A stretch of 64,000 nt of DNA, from the NCBI RefSeq assembly GCF_009870125.1, contig NC_046680.1, positions 6,200,001 to 6,264,000 of the forward strand, read 5' to 3'. Below the pieces are notes generated by a model. That model did not search any database. It saw only the letters and a list, made by a program, of their open reading frames with translations, and was not told the origin of the DNA. Of this stretch, positions 1 through 10,300 are shown one piece after another (the first letter of the stretch is position 1; each line of letters starts with the position of its first letter). Source of the DNA: Drosophila pseudoobscura. Its lineage: Eukaryota > Arthropoda > Insecta > Diptera > Drosophilidae. A program made the position numbers and the translations under genes.

Positions 1-442
1 ATTCTGGCTATAATAATTACATGATCTGGTTCAGATTTTGCACGATAGAAGATATAGCCATACTCTACGATTCTGCGTTTTTGGTTTTATCGTTTCTTTA
101 AAAATGTGAATGCCACAGATTTTCGTCTTTTGCGGGGTCGGAAGTGGGCGGGGCGAAGTTTTGAAATATTTTTGTAGCAGTGACATATCACAGAAGTCTG
201 GATCCAAAACATCGTTGCTCTAGCTCTTATAGTCTTTGAGCATTAGGCGCTGAAGGGGACGGACAGACGGACAGACGGACGGACTTTGCCCCGCCCACTT
301 CCGCCCCCACAAAGGGCGAAAATCTGTGGCATCCACAATTTCGACGATACGAGAAAACTAAAAACGCAGAATCGTAGAAGATGACTATATCTTACAGAGT
401 GCAAAATCTGAACCAGATCGTATAATTATTATAGCCAGAATC
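1..442. repeat. 442 bp palindromic (fold-back) repeat
   Basis: The first and last roughly 155 bases are inverted copies of each other. The left end begins ATTCTGGCTATAATAATTA and the right end is its exact reverse complement; the similarity continues inward through the GGGCGGAAGTGGGCGGGGC-like segment near 135-155 and 288-306. A central loop of about 130 bp holds a (GGAC/AGAC)n stretch at about 259-283. Related sequence recurs in the Helitron block at 533-900, so this is probably a fold-back or non-autonomous derivative of the same family. It has no coding capacity. The left terminus coincides with the window edge, so the element may extend further. Confidence 0.8.
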
Positions 443-532
443 ACGAAAACAATTTCACTCTTTCTCGCTCTGTCTCACTCTAACACACAGGTTTCATGGT
501 CGGTTTTGCCAATTGTAAAATATGAGTTCAAG

Positions 533-1110
533 GATCTCAGAATCTATAAAAGCCAGAGCAACCAAATTTGGTATCCACACTCCTGTGATATCGGACCTTG
601 ACCGTTTCCTGTCCAAATTTCGCCACACCCCCTTCCGCCCCCGCAAAGGACGAAAATCTGAGGCAACCACAAATCTCAGAGACTATTAAGGCTAGAGTAA
701 CCAAATTTGGTACACACACTCCTTTAAGATGTCACTATAAAACGTATATCTCAGAATTTCGCCCCACCCCCATCCGCCCCCACAAAGGACGAAAATCTGT
801 TGCATCCACAATATTGCAGATTTGAGAAAACTAAAAACGCAGAATCATAGATAATGACCATATCTATTAGATTGCTGAATCTGGATCAGATCAGATCATT
901 TTTATAGCCAAAAGGAACAAATCAATTTGCAGTGGCTACGCAGCGCCCGACGTCACGCTCAGACTGATTTTCTGTCTCTCTCGCACGCACTCTTTGTCGT
1001 GTCGCTTAATATTAGCGGCGTCTGCCGGAGGAGAGCCATACTGACTTAGTATCGGGTATAACCGTAGAGTTGCGGTGTCCGCAGCAACTCACAACGTTCC
1101 CCCTCGTTTT
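533..1110 (+). mobile_element. DINE-1-like non-autonomous Helitron fragment
   Basis: Two head-to-tail units of about 139 bp (533-672 and 673-811) both begin ATCTCAGA, contain CCAAATTTGGTA and end in GGACGAAAATCTG. They are followed by a 3' body that ends at about 1067-1110 with a hairpin and a CCCCCTCG-T-rich border. The segment reading GGGTATAACCGTAGAGTTGC near 1054-1073 is, as I recall, typical of the 3' end of Drosophila DINE-1/INE-1 Helitrons. No transposase reading frame is present, as expected for this family. The family call rests on recalled consensus and was not aligned. Confidence 0.72.
1067..1090 (+). other. Subterminal hairpin of the Helitron 3' end
   Basis: GAGTTGCGG pairs with CCGC..CAACTC across a three-base loop, with one unpaired AGC on the 3' arm. 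A short GC-rich hairpin near the 3' terminus is a hallmark of Helitrons and orients this element on the plus strand. Confidence 0.6.
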
Positions 1111-2205
1111 TTTTTTAAATTTCCAAGCTATTGTTATTTTGTACGAGTTTCGATTGGTACCATAAGCATTATTTTTCCAATCGCCTCTTTGAAACGTGAG
1201 ATATTCTGACGGAAAGGCAGACGGATCGGAAACTCTTCCTTCTCGTAGCTATACCCCTATACTCTTCGAGTAATACCTATAAATACCCTTATGATTAATA
1301 CAGTGGAAAATCATTTATATTGATTATTTTGTAAAATATGATAGAGTTAACTCTATTCCTCGGTAGACAAAGTTCAAATGGGAGTCCGAAAATTATTAAT
1401 CTAAGGTGTAAAATGTAGTCGAAAGCGAGGTAATATTAAACGATCAGGGATGACCGCAAGGAGAACTAGATATGAAACTATGACTATGTAGGGCTATGTT
1501 ATCTGTAGACTGGTTATCAGTTCAAATATAATAAACTAGTCAAGTAAATCAAGCGCAGCAGAGTAATTTTTGCACATTCTGAAACAATTTTCTCTTTATC
1601 ATTGACATGGGCACTAGAGTGCACTACGACTATGTGCTCTTCAGTGATACACATTCATACATACTAAGAAACTGAGCTGGAAACGGCTGCAACCAGTCAG
1701 ATAGGAATATCATTTGGATGAATCAGAGAAGATTTTTGTATAAGTAATACAGTGGGAGATGTTTAGTACAGACCATACAGACCCTTTGTCTGTGAGAGAG
1801 AAAGGGAGAGATTAAGAAATATGCCTAAGTTGTATATATATTTTTAGGTAAAGTCCCACAATTAGTCCAGACAATGTCCGCAAGTAGAGTTTTCACTGTT
1901 ACAATACAATACAAATCAGGCACAGGCATGTACAGAACGTATATTTAGAAGAGATCGCATCTGGTGGAAACCCCCACAAGATTATTTCGTGCAAATGAGG
2001 TTTTTCAGCGCTTGATTCGAAATTGAACATTGACCTTTGGATGAGGGAAACTGCTGCTCCTATCAGTAATTAACATCTGCAGAATTGCTACGGAAATTGG
2101 ACAGCACAGCGCACCCTTTTCAAGGTCACACCAAGTCTCATGTCTCATGAAAATCCTTGGAAAAGTCACTATTAATCGCCCATCGTCCCCCGATTCTTTC
2201 CACAG
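1111..2205. other. Spacer; no gene seen
   Basis: This AT-rich stretch has frequent stops in all frames. At about 1248-1275 lies a CCCTATACTC-type imperfect inverted repeat of the kind often found at Drosophila repeat ends. It may contain an upstream exon or intron of the gene starting near 2206, but I could not identify a start exon. Confidence 0.5.
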
Positions 2206-3120
2206 CAGCGCCGATGCGTTCGGCACCCCTCATCCGAGCAGAGGGGAAAACGGTGCCCTGGGACTTGCTGCCAGAGAGCCGAGAGCTCCTGCCGGACAGC
2301 GATTGGGGGTGGGTCCAGCCAGAAGCCCAGAAGTCATACCCATTCCAATTCCCATACCTTGATTATGTTGACAACGGAAGTCCTTTGCCAAAAACGAAGG
2401 CTGCGGAAATGGCAAACGAATTGGGCGATGCGACAATGGCGGACTTTTTCCCGCCGTTTCCGGAGCTTCTGAGTCGACAATGGCGCCAGCGCCAGGAAAA
2501 CTATATCAAACAGTTGTTGGTGCAGCAGAAGTGGCAATCTCCGCCAAAACCCAAGCCCAAGCGGTCGCCGATCCAATGGCCCTTCGACACGGGCAGTCGG
2601 GAGGATGCGGAGCAGCCGCCGCCAGATGAACCGCGCTATCCGTACGCCTACTTCTGGCCCAACGGACAGCGGCCCGGGAAGCGCAAGAACCAGTTGCAGA
2701 CGCAGTCTCTGCGGTACATGCCCTCGATCAGTGCTGGTGGGTAGCCGGGGCTTGTCCCGTCTCGATGCCTCTGAGTGTTGTTTTCGTCTTCTTCTAGGAG
2801 CCATGACCAATCTGGGCAACTTTTTCAACCATCTTGAGGAAAACGTGCGCTTTGCGGAGCGGTCGCAACTGGGCGAGTCGGAGGCACGCCTGCTGGAGGG
2901 CAAACATCCCCATCCGCTCCAAATGAAAGCCACCCCAAACGCGACAGAGGACCCAGTGCAGCAGCAGGTTCAGGACCAGAAGACCTCGAAGCTGCTGCAC
3001 GCCATACGCAATTACCGACCCTCGCAGAAGATCCGCTCGCTGGTGTCGCGCAATCCGCAGGGCTATCGCGGCTCGCAGCTCATCGATCCCAGCTACATGT
3101 GGCTGGGACTGGGCAAATAA
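2206..3120 (+). CDS. Unrecognised protein with prohormone-like processing motifs (5' end uncertain)
   Basis: Two exons, about 2206-2736 and 2798-3120, are joined by a 61 bp intron (GTGGGT donor, CTTCTAG acceptor) that keeps frame. Position 2206 follows a pyrimidine-rich stretch ending CCACAG, so an upstream exon is likely; the first in-frame ATG is at 2214. I do not recognise the family. The translated product is rich in Pro, Trp, Gln and Arg. It holds a dibasic site followed later by GKRK, where the segment before it ends in FWPNGQRPGKR, and its last residues are MWLGLGK before the stop. Both Gly-basic contexts resemble C-terminal amidation signals of neuropeptide precursors. I see no signal peptide in the visible exons; it would have to come from an upstream exon. 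A non-secreted structural protein is equally possible. Confidence 0.6.
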
Positions 3121-3150
3121 CAGTAAGCCCGTCGATGGCCGACTCTTATA

Positions 3151-3410
3151 GCCATATGACATTAGACTTTGCCAACAAGATATCAAGACGCACAATGAGT
3201 GTCTCCAGACAAGTTTCCCGTAAAAAACACTCATACCAAACCCAAACACGGTCAAACCCAATTCAAATTTGGTTCGAGTGACCGAGTATCTCTCCCTCAA
3301 ACTGCCAAAAGGTATTGTACTAATTTCAACAGCTCTCTGCATGCTTTTCTCCATAAGACTATGTCTGTTTTTGCGGTTACTTCAGTTGTCAATGTCTAAT
3401 GTCATATGGC
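3151..3410. repeat. 26 bp inverted repeat pair enclosing about 208 bp
   Basis: GCCATATGACATTAGAC followed by TTTGCCAAC (3151-3176) is matched in inverted orientation at 3385-3410 with 24 of 26 positions identical. The pair begins 31 bp after the stop codon of the preceding gene, so it lies in its probable 3' UTR. It could be the terminal repeats of a small MITE or a long stem in the transcript. No obvious target-site duplication flanks it. Confidence 0.65.
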
Positions 3411-3681
3411 CATTAACACCATAAAATGTGCAGCTGCGCTGCTTTTTCTTTGTAGGCCCCAAATTATTGTTTGTTTTTTAGTATGTGTTAAAAATATATT
3501 TAGAGGAATCAGCAAAAATGGCAAATATTCTTTTGGCATCTTAGCGATCACATTCGAAGAGGAATAGGCATATGATACGGGCGTGTGAGTAAGTATATCT
3601 GGAATATAAATTTATTTTAAGGGGATTTTACTTTGTTCTGGCTTCCTCTTAAACTGCCATCGAAAGCTGTTTGTTTCCAAT

Positions 3682-4709
3682 TTAGATCTTGGTATAATTC
3701 GGATAGGTGGCGCCCGAGTGGTCGCCCGATCTTTGAGGTGGTCCCTGGATCAGCGGGCGCTGCTGATCGCTTGTGAGCTGGATGTGCTTGAACAGCGAGT
3801 AGATGCCGTAGTAGAGGTACCACCAAAGCACTGGAACAAAGAACAATACGCATTTAAAGCTGTGTGCTTAGGGATTTTTCTGTTTAAATGGGAAGTGTAT
3901 GCATGAATACATGTATATGTACATACATATACATATGTACATGCAATCGTGTATAGAACGTATACAGTATATAGAAAAGCGACCGATAAGCGGTCTAGCG
4001 GTTGGAATTTCACAACATTTTTTTTGTTGACCATTTCCAATTATAGCATATATGTATGTGTATCGTTGCAGATGTGCAAGTGTATGCGCATCCAGAGCGT
4101 GATTCACGCCTTACATACCGACAAGACCGCCAGAAACGAAGACTACAGAAAGAGCCTCAGCTACTGGACTAGAACCAATAGCCTCAACCCACAAGAGCAC
4201 AGTGGAGATGATGGTGAAGGCCAGAGTTATGCCGGAGTTGATCAGCCAGGGCAGCAGGAGTAGGTGACGCTCCTACAATAGAAAGAGAGAGAAAGACAAC
4301 CATAATGCAGTTTCCGCCGGAAAAGTCCGAGCCAGAGATTGGAATTGAGATTACCTTAACAGTGCCCATAACTAACAGGGCCGAAGACAGAAGATTGATT
4401 ACCTTCAGAGCCAAAAAGACGCTGAGCACTATCACCAGAACTACAGAAGAACAACGCATACGAATGCATAAATATATGCACACATGTAGAAGAGACTCAG
4501 ATCCACATGGTTCAACACTTACGAGTACGAATTTGGATGGCAGTCATGTTCGGATCTTGGGAATTCTTAGCAATCTCCTCTGAGATTTCGTCGGCAAATC
4601 CTAGAGCAGTGGATATCAAGATCACTGCCAAAAACGACCAAATCGCTCCCAGCCATCCCACAACCACACCGTAGGTATTCAACCGCATACCCAACACTTT
4701 GGTCAGCAT
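3682..4709 (-). CDS. Four-helix membrane protein, member 1
   Basis: Four exons on the minus strand: 4523-4709, 4355-4440, 4119-4272 and 3682-3830. Donors are GTAAGT, GTAATC and GTATGT, and every junction keeps frame to give 191 residues. The product has four hydrophobic segments: near the N-terminus (VVVGWLGAIWSFLAVI), in exon 2 (LLVIVLSVFLALKV), in exon 3 (LLLLPWLINSGITLAFTII) and across the exon 3/4 join (VVFVSGGLVVLWWYLYY). The tail is hydrophilic and Pro/Gln-rich. Intron phases are 1, 0, 1, identical to the genes at 5785-6738 and 57488-58108, so the three look like one family. It resembles the small tetraspan proteins common in Drosophila (Pfam DUF4728 type, recalled and not checked). The start chosen is MLTKV at 4709; an upstream in-frame ATG at 4826 is possible. 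Confidence 0.75.
3907..3942. repeat. TACATA/ATGTAC microsatellite
   Basis: This alternating ACAT/GTAT tract lies inside intron 3 of the four-helix gene and is partly self-complementary. Similar tracts occur at about 6040-6130, 34850-34910 and 58260-58300. Confidence 0.7.
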
Positions 4710-5784
4710 TTTCACTAGATTTTCCGATTCTAATGCGCACAGAAATTCAAGTATAGTAAACTGCAATTGTTCTCCACCGCACTGTAAATTCAATGAGCAA
4801 ATTAAGTCGCAAAAGCTGACGTCCAAGAGCAGTGTTGCCAGATTTTGAGAATCCCCTCATAAGCTAGATTGGTGAAAAAAATAATCTAGAATAAGCTGAA
4901 AATTAAAAAAAGCTTTAAAATAAGCTAACCATAAAAACACATACAACAAATGGATAATTGAATTTTATTGATATTTTGCTTTCAATTTTTATTCAATGTA
5001 ATGACATGATTTTTTCCACTTCATTATGCTATGGCCGAGTGCTCACCAATGTACAAACAAAGTGCAGCCTCCGGCTTCTCTGTTTTTGAGGACTTTTTAC
5101 CAATTCTTGCATTGGACGCAATATGTTTTTTAGCGAAATTTTAAATAAGCTATATTTCAGGCTATAAGCTATAAAAACTAGCTTAAAATAAGCTGAAATG
5201 ACAACACTGGCAAACAGTCGACCCTATATACCGGTTAGATACCCTATATTGTAGTTAGATAGAGCTCACAGCCCTGCCCACATACTTTTATCCGATTAAT
5301 GGATCAATTTGGATCAAATGCTGGCTAACTAAGATCCTTCACTCTGCCTATACAATTTTAAGCCATTTTTTAAGACCTCTGACAGGGTTGCCGGACATCT
5401 TTAAAAGCTTTTTAAATATAACCGTTTTCAATTCAAATGTAAGCATTCCCATTTTAAATGTAAGTAATATGATAAAGTTGTGTATCTTTTTATCGATTGC
5501 TAGTTTTCTCAGAAAAAGCAACCGCCCACACATTCTGGTTCTCACTAGCGCTAGCTCTCTCCCCCAAACACAGATACACACACACACAGGCACCCACACG
5601 CTAGCATTTCTCCATTTAGCAACTGTTGCTCCGGCTGCCGCGCTCTAGACCGCAGACCTAGACGCTTCATTCACTTTTTCAATCTCGCGCGTTGTGGTCG
5701 CCGTTGTTTGTGTTCCATAGCATCTCGACCGGTTTTCACTTTTGTGGAAAATTCAAAAGACTACCGAAGCCAAAGAATCTCAAG
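4710..5784. other. Divergent promoter spacer with dispersed repeat
   Basis: This interval separates the divergent four-helix genes at 3682-4709 and 5785-6738. From about 4860 to 5210 the motif ATAAGCT recurs many times. At about 5250-5330 a segment containing GCCCACATACTTTTATCCGA matches the repeat family seen at 61.9, 62.4 and 63.0 kb. A CA-rich microsatellite lies at about 5570-5600. No coding region is supported. Confidence 0.55.
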
Positions 5785-6738
5785 ATGAAAATCGATCTGA
5801 CTGTCGACCAGGGGCCATGCAACACAGATCTCCGGAGCTGGTGCCTTGGCATAGCGATCTATTCGCTGGTGGCCATCACATTCAGTGTGCTCTTCGCGCC
5901 AACGGGTATGTGGAACTCAAGGCGTGGCATTTGTTTATTTGGACAAATCCGCTTGTCTTTTGTGGCAAAATATAATTAAATTGTATGATAGTGTGCCCCA
6001 GAAGCTATAGCTATGCTATAGCCTTAAAACAATGATAAATCAACATATATGTACATATATATGTACATGTGTAGCATTCTGTATATTTCTGAATACCTAA
6101 ACGTATATACATACACACATATGTACATATAAAGCATGAGCTAATCGTCTCCCCAAACCGAAACACGTTCCCAAAGTCGCTGTCGTTTCTGTTTTTGAAT
6201 AGAATAGCGTGAAACTTTTCTGATGATGACGACATGATGTATTATGTGTGTCACACAATCCAAACTGACTCTTCGATTCTATATTTTCCAGTGGTCAACT
6301 TTGTTGGCTTTGCCATTACAGTTACAGCTAATGTTTTATTGCTGATCGGTTGCCTGAAGGTGAGTAAAGACATACGGATGGCGATTAGCTCTGATTCATC
6401 AACCCCTGTTTACCTTTTTTGCAGTACAAGCGCCTGCTGCTCCTCGGCTGGCTGATATACGCCTTGCTCTGTGCCATCGGTTTCCCATTTGCCATATTCG
6501 GCGTCATCTTCCACTACGGAGGGTATCGCGAGTCCACCGGATTCAATAATATATTTGGCGCCTTGCTTTCGTATATTTTGCAGATTGGTAAGTGCTATCC
6601 TACTAAAACTGGTTGACAGAAAGTACAGACCTCTCCTTTGTTGCAGTAATCGTCGCCTTCTGCGCTCGTCTTATCTATTCCTACTACCTGCAGCTGAAGA
6701 ACCGCGAGGGCACTCCTCAGGCCGTGCCTGTTGTTTGA
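5785..6738 (+). CDS. Four-helix membrane protein, member 2
   Basis: Four exons: 5785-5905, 6292-6359, 6425-6587 and 6647-6738, with donors GTATGT, GTGAGT and GTAAGT, giving 147 residues. The start ATG at 5785 has the good context CAAGATG. Four membrane helices are visible: CLGIAIYSLVAITFSVLF, FVGFAITVTANVLLLIG, LLLLGWLIYALLCAIGF into IFGVIF, and LLSYILQIVIVAFCARLIY. The C-terminus is a short charged tail. Intron phases 1, 0, 1 equal those of the genes at 3682-4709 and 57488-58108. A polyadenylation signal AATAAA lies at 6821-6826. Function is unknown; the likely location is a cell or organelle membrane. Confidence 0.85.
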
Positions 6739-7360
6739 GTCTCATATTCGGTAAAGACGGCGATTCCCCTAGTTTTGTGTCTCCCCATCCTCATCCGATT
6801 TCTTGCTGGGTTGTTCTTGGAATAAAATACGTTTTTGTATTTGATTGCAATTTGTCGTAAACACGTCTCTTATTCACTTCGACTTCGGCGCAACTATCAA
6901 CAGTTTAATACATATACATTACATACAATACAGGGGCTGGCTATTGGGCTATGGGGCAACTATTTCTCTTATACACTCAACAGTTAAAACGACCGATCAC
7001 ACTACAGATATCTATACTCGTATATATATAGCTATACGAGCTATACGCTCGCCTCGCCTCGCCCCATACTTTTCTTGCTAGCTATCTATCTATCATACTC
7101 GGCGTAAGCTTTACTTAGACATAAAATGGAAAGTTGGTCTTCTTATTGTTGTGGGTCTGCATCTGCATGAAGCTCGTCTCAGCGCTTTGGCTTGTGAGGG
7201 TCGCCTGCATGGCAGCGATTATGCGAGCTGCCTGGCCACTGCCGCGATGTGCCGGCTCCATGGCAAACTCTCCCAGATTCACATTTCGTTTGAGCTCAAA
7301 CTGCGACAGGCGCGTCGTCTGCGTCTGCGTCGGGGTCTGCCTGTAGGGCGTAGCCAGTTT
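6739..7360. other. Convergent 3' ends
   Basis: This holds the 3' UTR of the upstream plus-strand gene (AATAAA at 6821-6826) and the probable 3' UTR of the minus-strand Dopey gene, including a TATA-rich tract near 7010-7050. No other gene is supported. Confidence 0.6.
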
Positions 7361-10300
7361 TCATCTGGGCGTTGTGAGACTGGGTAGCTTCTCCAGAAAA
7401 TCATTGGCCAGCACATCCTCGATCTCCTCCAGGCAATTTGCCACATCCCGTTCCGTGTCGGCAAAGTTGCGCGGCTGCGGACAGCTGATGCCAAGGGTAG
7501 AGAAGAAGGCGTAGAGTTCCTGAAGCGATTGCAGCTGCTGGAAGTTCAGCATTAAATGGCGATTGCTGGGACGCTGCAACAGCTACATATCATATATAAA
7601 GATAAGGGGATTAGTTGGCGCTAAAGATTATGAAATCTGTATAAATTGTCGTACCGGGGATTGGCTGGTGTACTTCATGTCCATCAGCCGAGCCACACGT
7701 CTCACATGGGGCACATATAGAGCTGTCGGCAACGTGGCCAGGTTCTCCAGGCTGCCATTTGGCAGACCCACCTCCTCCTCGTGCACATCGAACTCTGTGC
7801 CCACGAAGGCCCACCGATACATCTGAAAGTGAGGGAGTTTGGTCGCCGGCAGCACACAGCCAAGTTCCAGCAGCTTGCATGCCTCCAACTGAACGGATCG
7901 CCAATGCTGCATTGGTGTTTGGGCATTGATACCGTTGCTGGCACCGGAGCTGTTTGACCACGAAACATCTATGCTTGACGGCAGTCGCATTTGTTGGCTA
8001 AGGGAGAAAGTTGTTGGTTAGTTGAGAGCACATCACAGCTGGCACTATCGATTGGACTCACCTGCGCTCTTCGCTCTCCGACTTGAGCTCCTGTTCCATC
8101 TGCAGGAACACCTGCACCATTTCCGCTATAATGATGGGCCACAGCGAAGTGACATGATCGGGCGACATGCGGAGTAGCAGCACCCTAAAGCATAGGAATA
8201 CAGCCGCCTGCACTGAGGGTCCCATAGGCACCAGACGCAAGCTGTTTGCCAGTTGTTCTGCGTGGAAAAGTGTGAAAAATGAAACATTTGATTGGATACA
8301 TCTCCATGATGATGATTTCCACCGATTTGCGCTTACCCTGAATGTCCGGCATATACTTGTTGTGCTGGTCGAATTCGCTGCAGTAGATGACAAAGGCCAG
8401 GCGCTTCAGCAGCATGCCCCTTTGCTCAAATTCCTGCTCCCGCGACGTGAAGATGTTCAGACTGCCTGCCTGTGAGAGCGACACCCTGGTCATTAGTTCG
8501 CGGAACGTGGTGTTGTCGTAGGTCATCAGGCTGTCCATGATCATGCGCCAGAAGGGGAGGCACGAGATGTGCATTTGGAAGAAGGAGTTGTCCAGGAGCA
8601 GGTCCAGCATGTCCTTGCGCCACGCCTTGCGCGTGTACTGGTAGCCACTGAGGCTGGCCAGGAGGGCCGAACAGGCATAGAAGAACGGCACATTGCGGGC
8701 CGTGTGGTTCTTCAGATAGGGCGTAATGTTGTACAGCAGAGGGGTCACAATGTTCACAACCTTGTCCTTCTCCTGCGACCCGTAGGCCACGTCCAACAGG
8801 TTCGAGAGTATAGTGGCAAGGACGCTCTGGGCCTGCAGCGAGTACTGCTGGATGCCGCCACCGCCGCCGATGCTGTTGTCCTTGGCCAGACCATCGGTGT
8901 CCTCCTTCACGGCCAGGTTGCGACGCAGCCATGTGGTCTGCTCCAGACAGGATCCGGCCACACCCGACAACGAGTCCACCAGCCGCGAGGTAACGTCGTG
9001 CAGCTCCCTCACCTCTTTCTTGTCCTGGAACGGCATCTGAGGGCACCGCTGCACGAACTCGTTGAGCAGCATCAGCAGCGCAAACTGCGCCGGCGGCGAG
9101 AGATTGAGTCCGTCTCGAATGAGGGCTAGCAGCGAGCTCCAGGCGTCAGCCAGCTGGGTGCCCGGCGCAGACTTCATGTAGAAGTAGAACAGCTCCAGGG
9201 CGCTCACCTCTATGCTCAGATGGGCGGGCGGCCGATGGATGGGCGGTGGAGACCTCACCACCTGATGCAGGGTCATCACAAACGAATCCATGGGCATCAC
9301 CCGTATACTGGACACCAGAGAGACCAGCGACAGCTGTCCCGGACAGGCCTGAAGGGTTGAGTTGCGCTGGAACTGGTCGGAGATGCTCAGTCCACTGCCA
9401 TTGGAGGCATTACTGCTGCCCCTCTGCTGCCAGGTCACTGCCACGGCGGCCAGGAAGTTGCAGCCATGATGCAGTGAGACGGGCGACAGGAACTCCATCA
9501 ACTGCTGTCGCACGGGACGCAGTTGTCCCAGCTCGCTGTCCCAAATGGCCGCCACACTGCTCATGATCCTAGGAAGGTGCGAGAGCACTGCATTGCGGGC
9601 AGCTTGCAGCTGCGGATTGCGCGGTGCCGGTGCCGATGTGCCGGTCGACGATTCGTTGGCCGAGAGGAACGAGTGTACAAAGCTGTTCAGCAGCTGGCTA
9701 GTGCTGGAGCTCTGGGCCGAGGAGCTGGTCTGGGGATAGGCCTGGTTGAATAGATGCGAGAGGGCCGTCTGCTGGGTGTTGTCCAGCAGGCAGTAGTGAC
9801 AGAGAATGGTCAGGGCCTCCAGCTGCGAGAGGACGTAGTCGGGTGGAAAATGACGCTGCTGCTGTAGGCCAAGTCGGGCCATGCGGTCCAGGTTGTTGCA
9901 TAGCTGATGGACCACGCTAATCACGATGTTGGTCAGCGAGCCGAAGGTGAAACAGTTGAGCGATGAGGTCACCAGGTCCGTCCAGTTGCGGTGCAGGTGG
10001 CGCAGCCGCTCCTGCTGCAGGGCGCCCAACACGGCGGCTAGGAACATGGGCTGCTGGCTGATCAGGCAGTTGGGCAGATACTTGACATTGGCCGCCGCTC
10101 CCTCTGCCAGACGGGTGGGCGAGGTGTTGCCCGTCGAGTCATCGCCAGCTGCGGGCGGTGTGTCCTGCCGCAATTGGTGCACCTCGTGCTCCAGCCGGAT
10201 CACGGACAGGAGGAGGCGCAGCAGCTGCAGCTGGAAGCAGTCCGCGTGCAGTTGATCGTCCTGCGGGTCGTTGAAGCTGAGAACTTGCTCGGCATAGCTT

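Noticed and set aside
259-283. CRISPR-like short repeats (GGACAGAC)
   Set aside because: This is a simple tetranucleotide tract in the loop of a eukaryotic repeat, without spacers.
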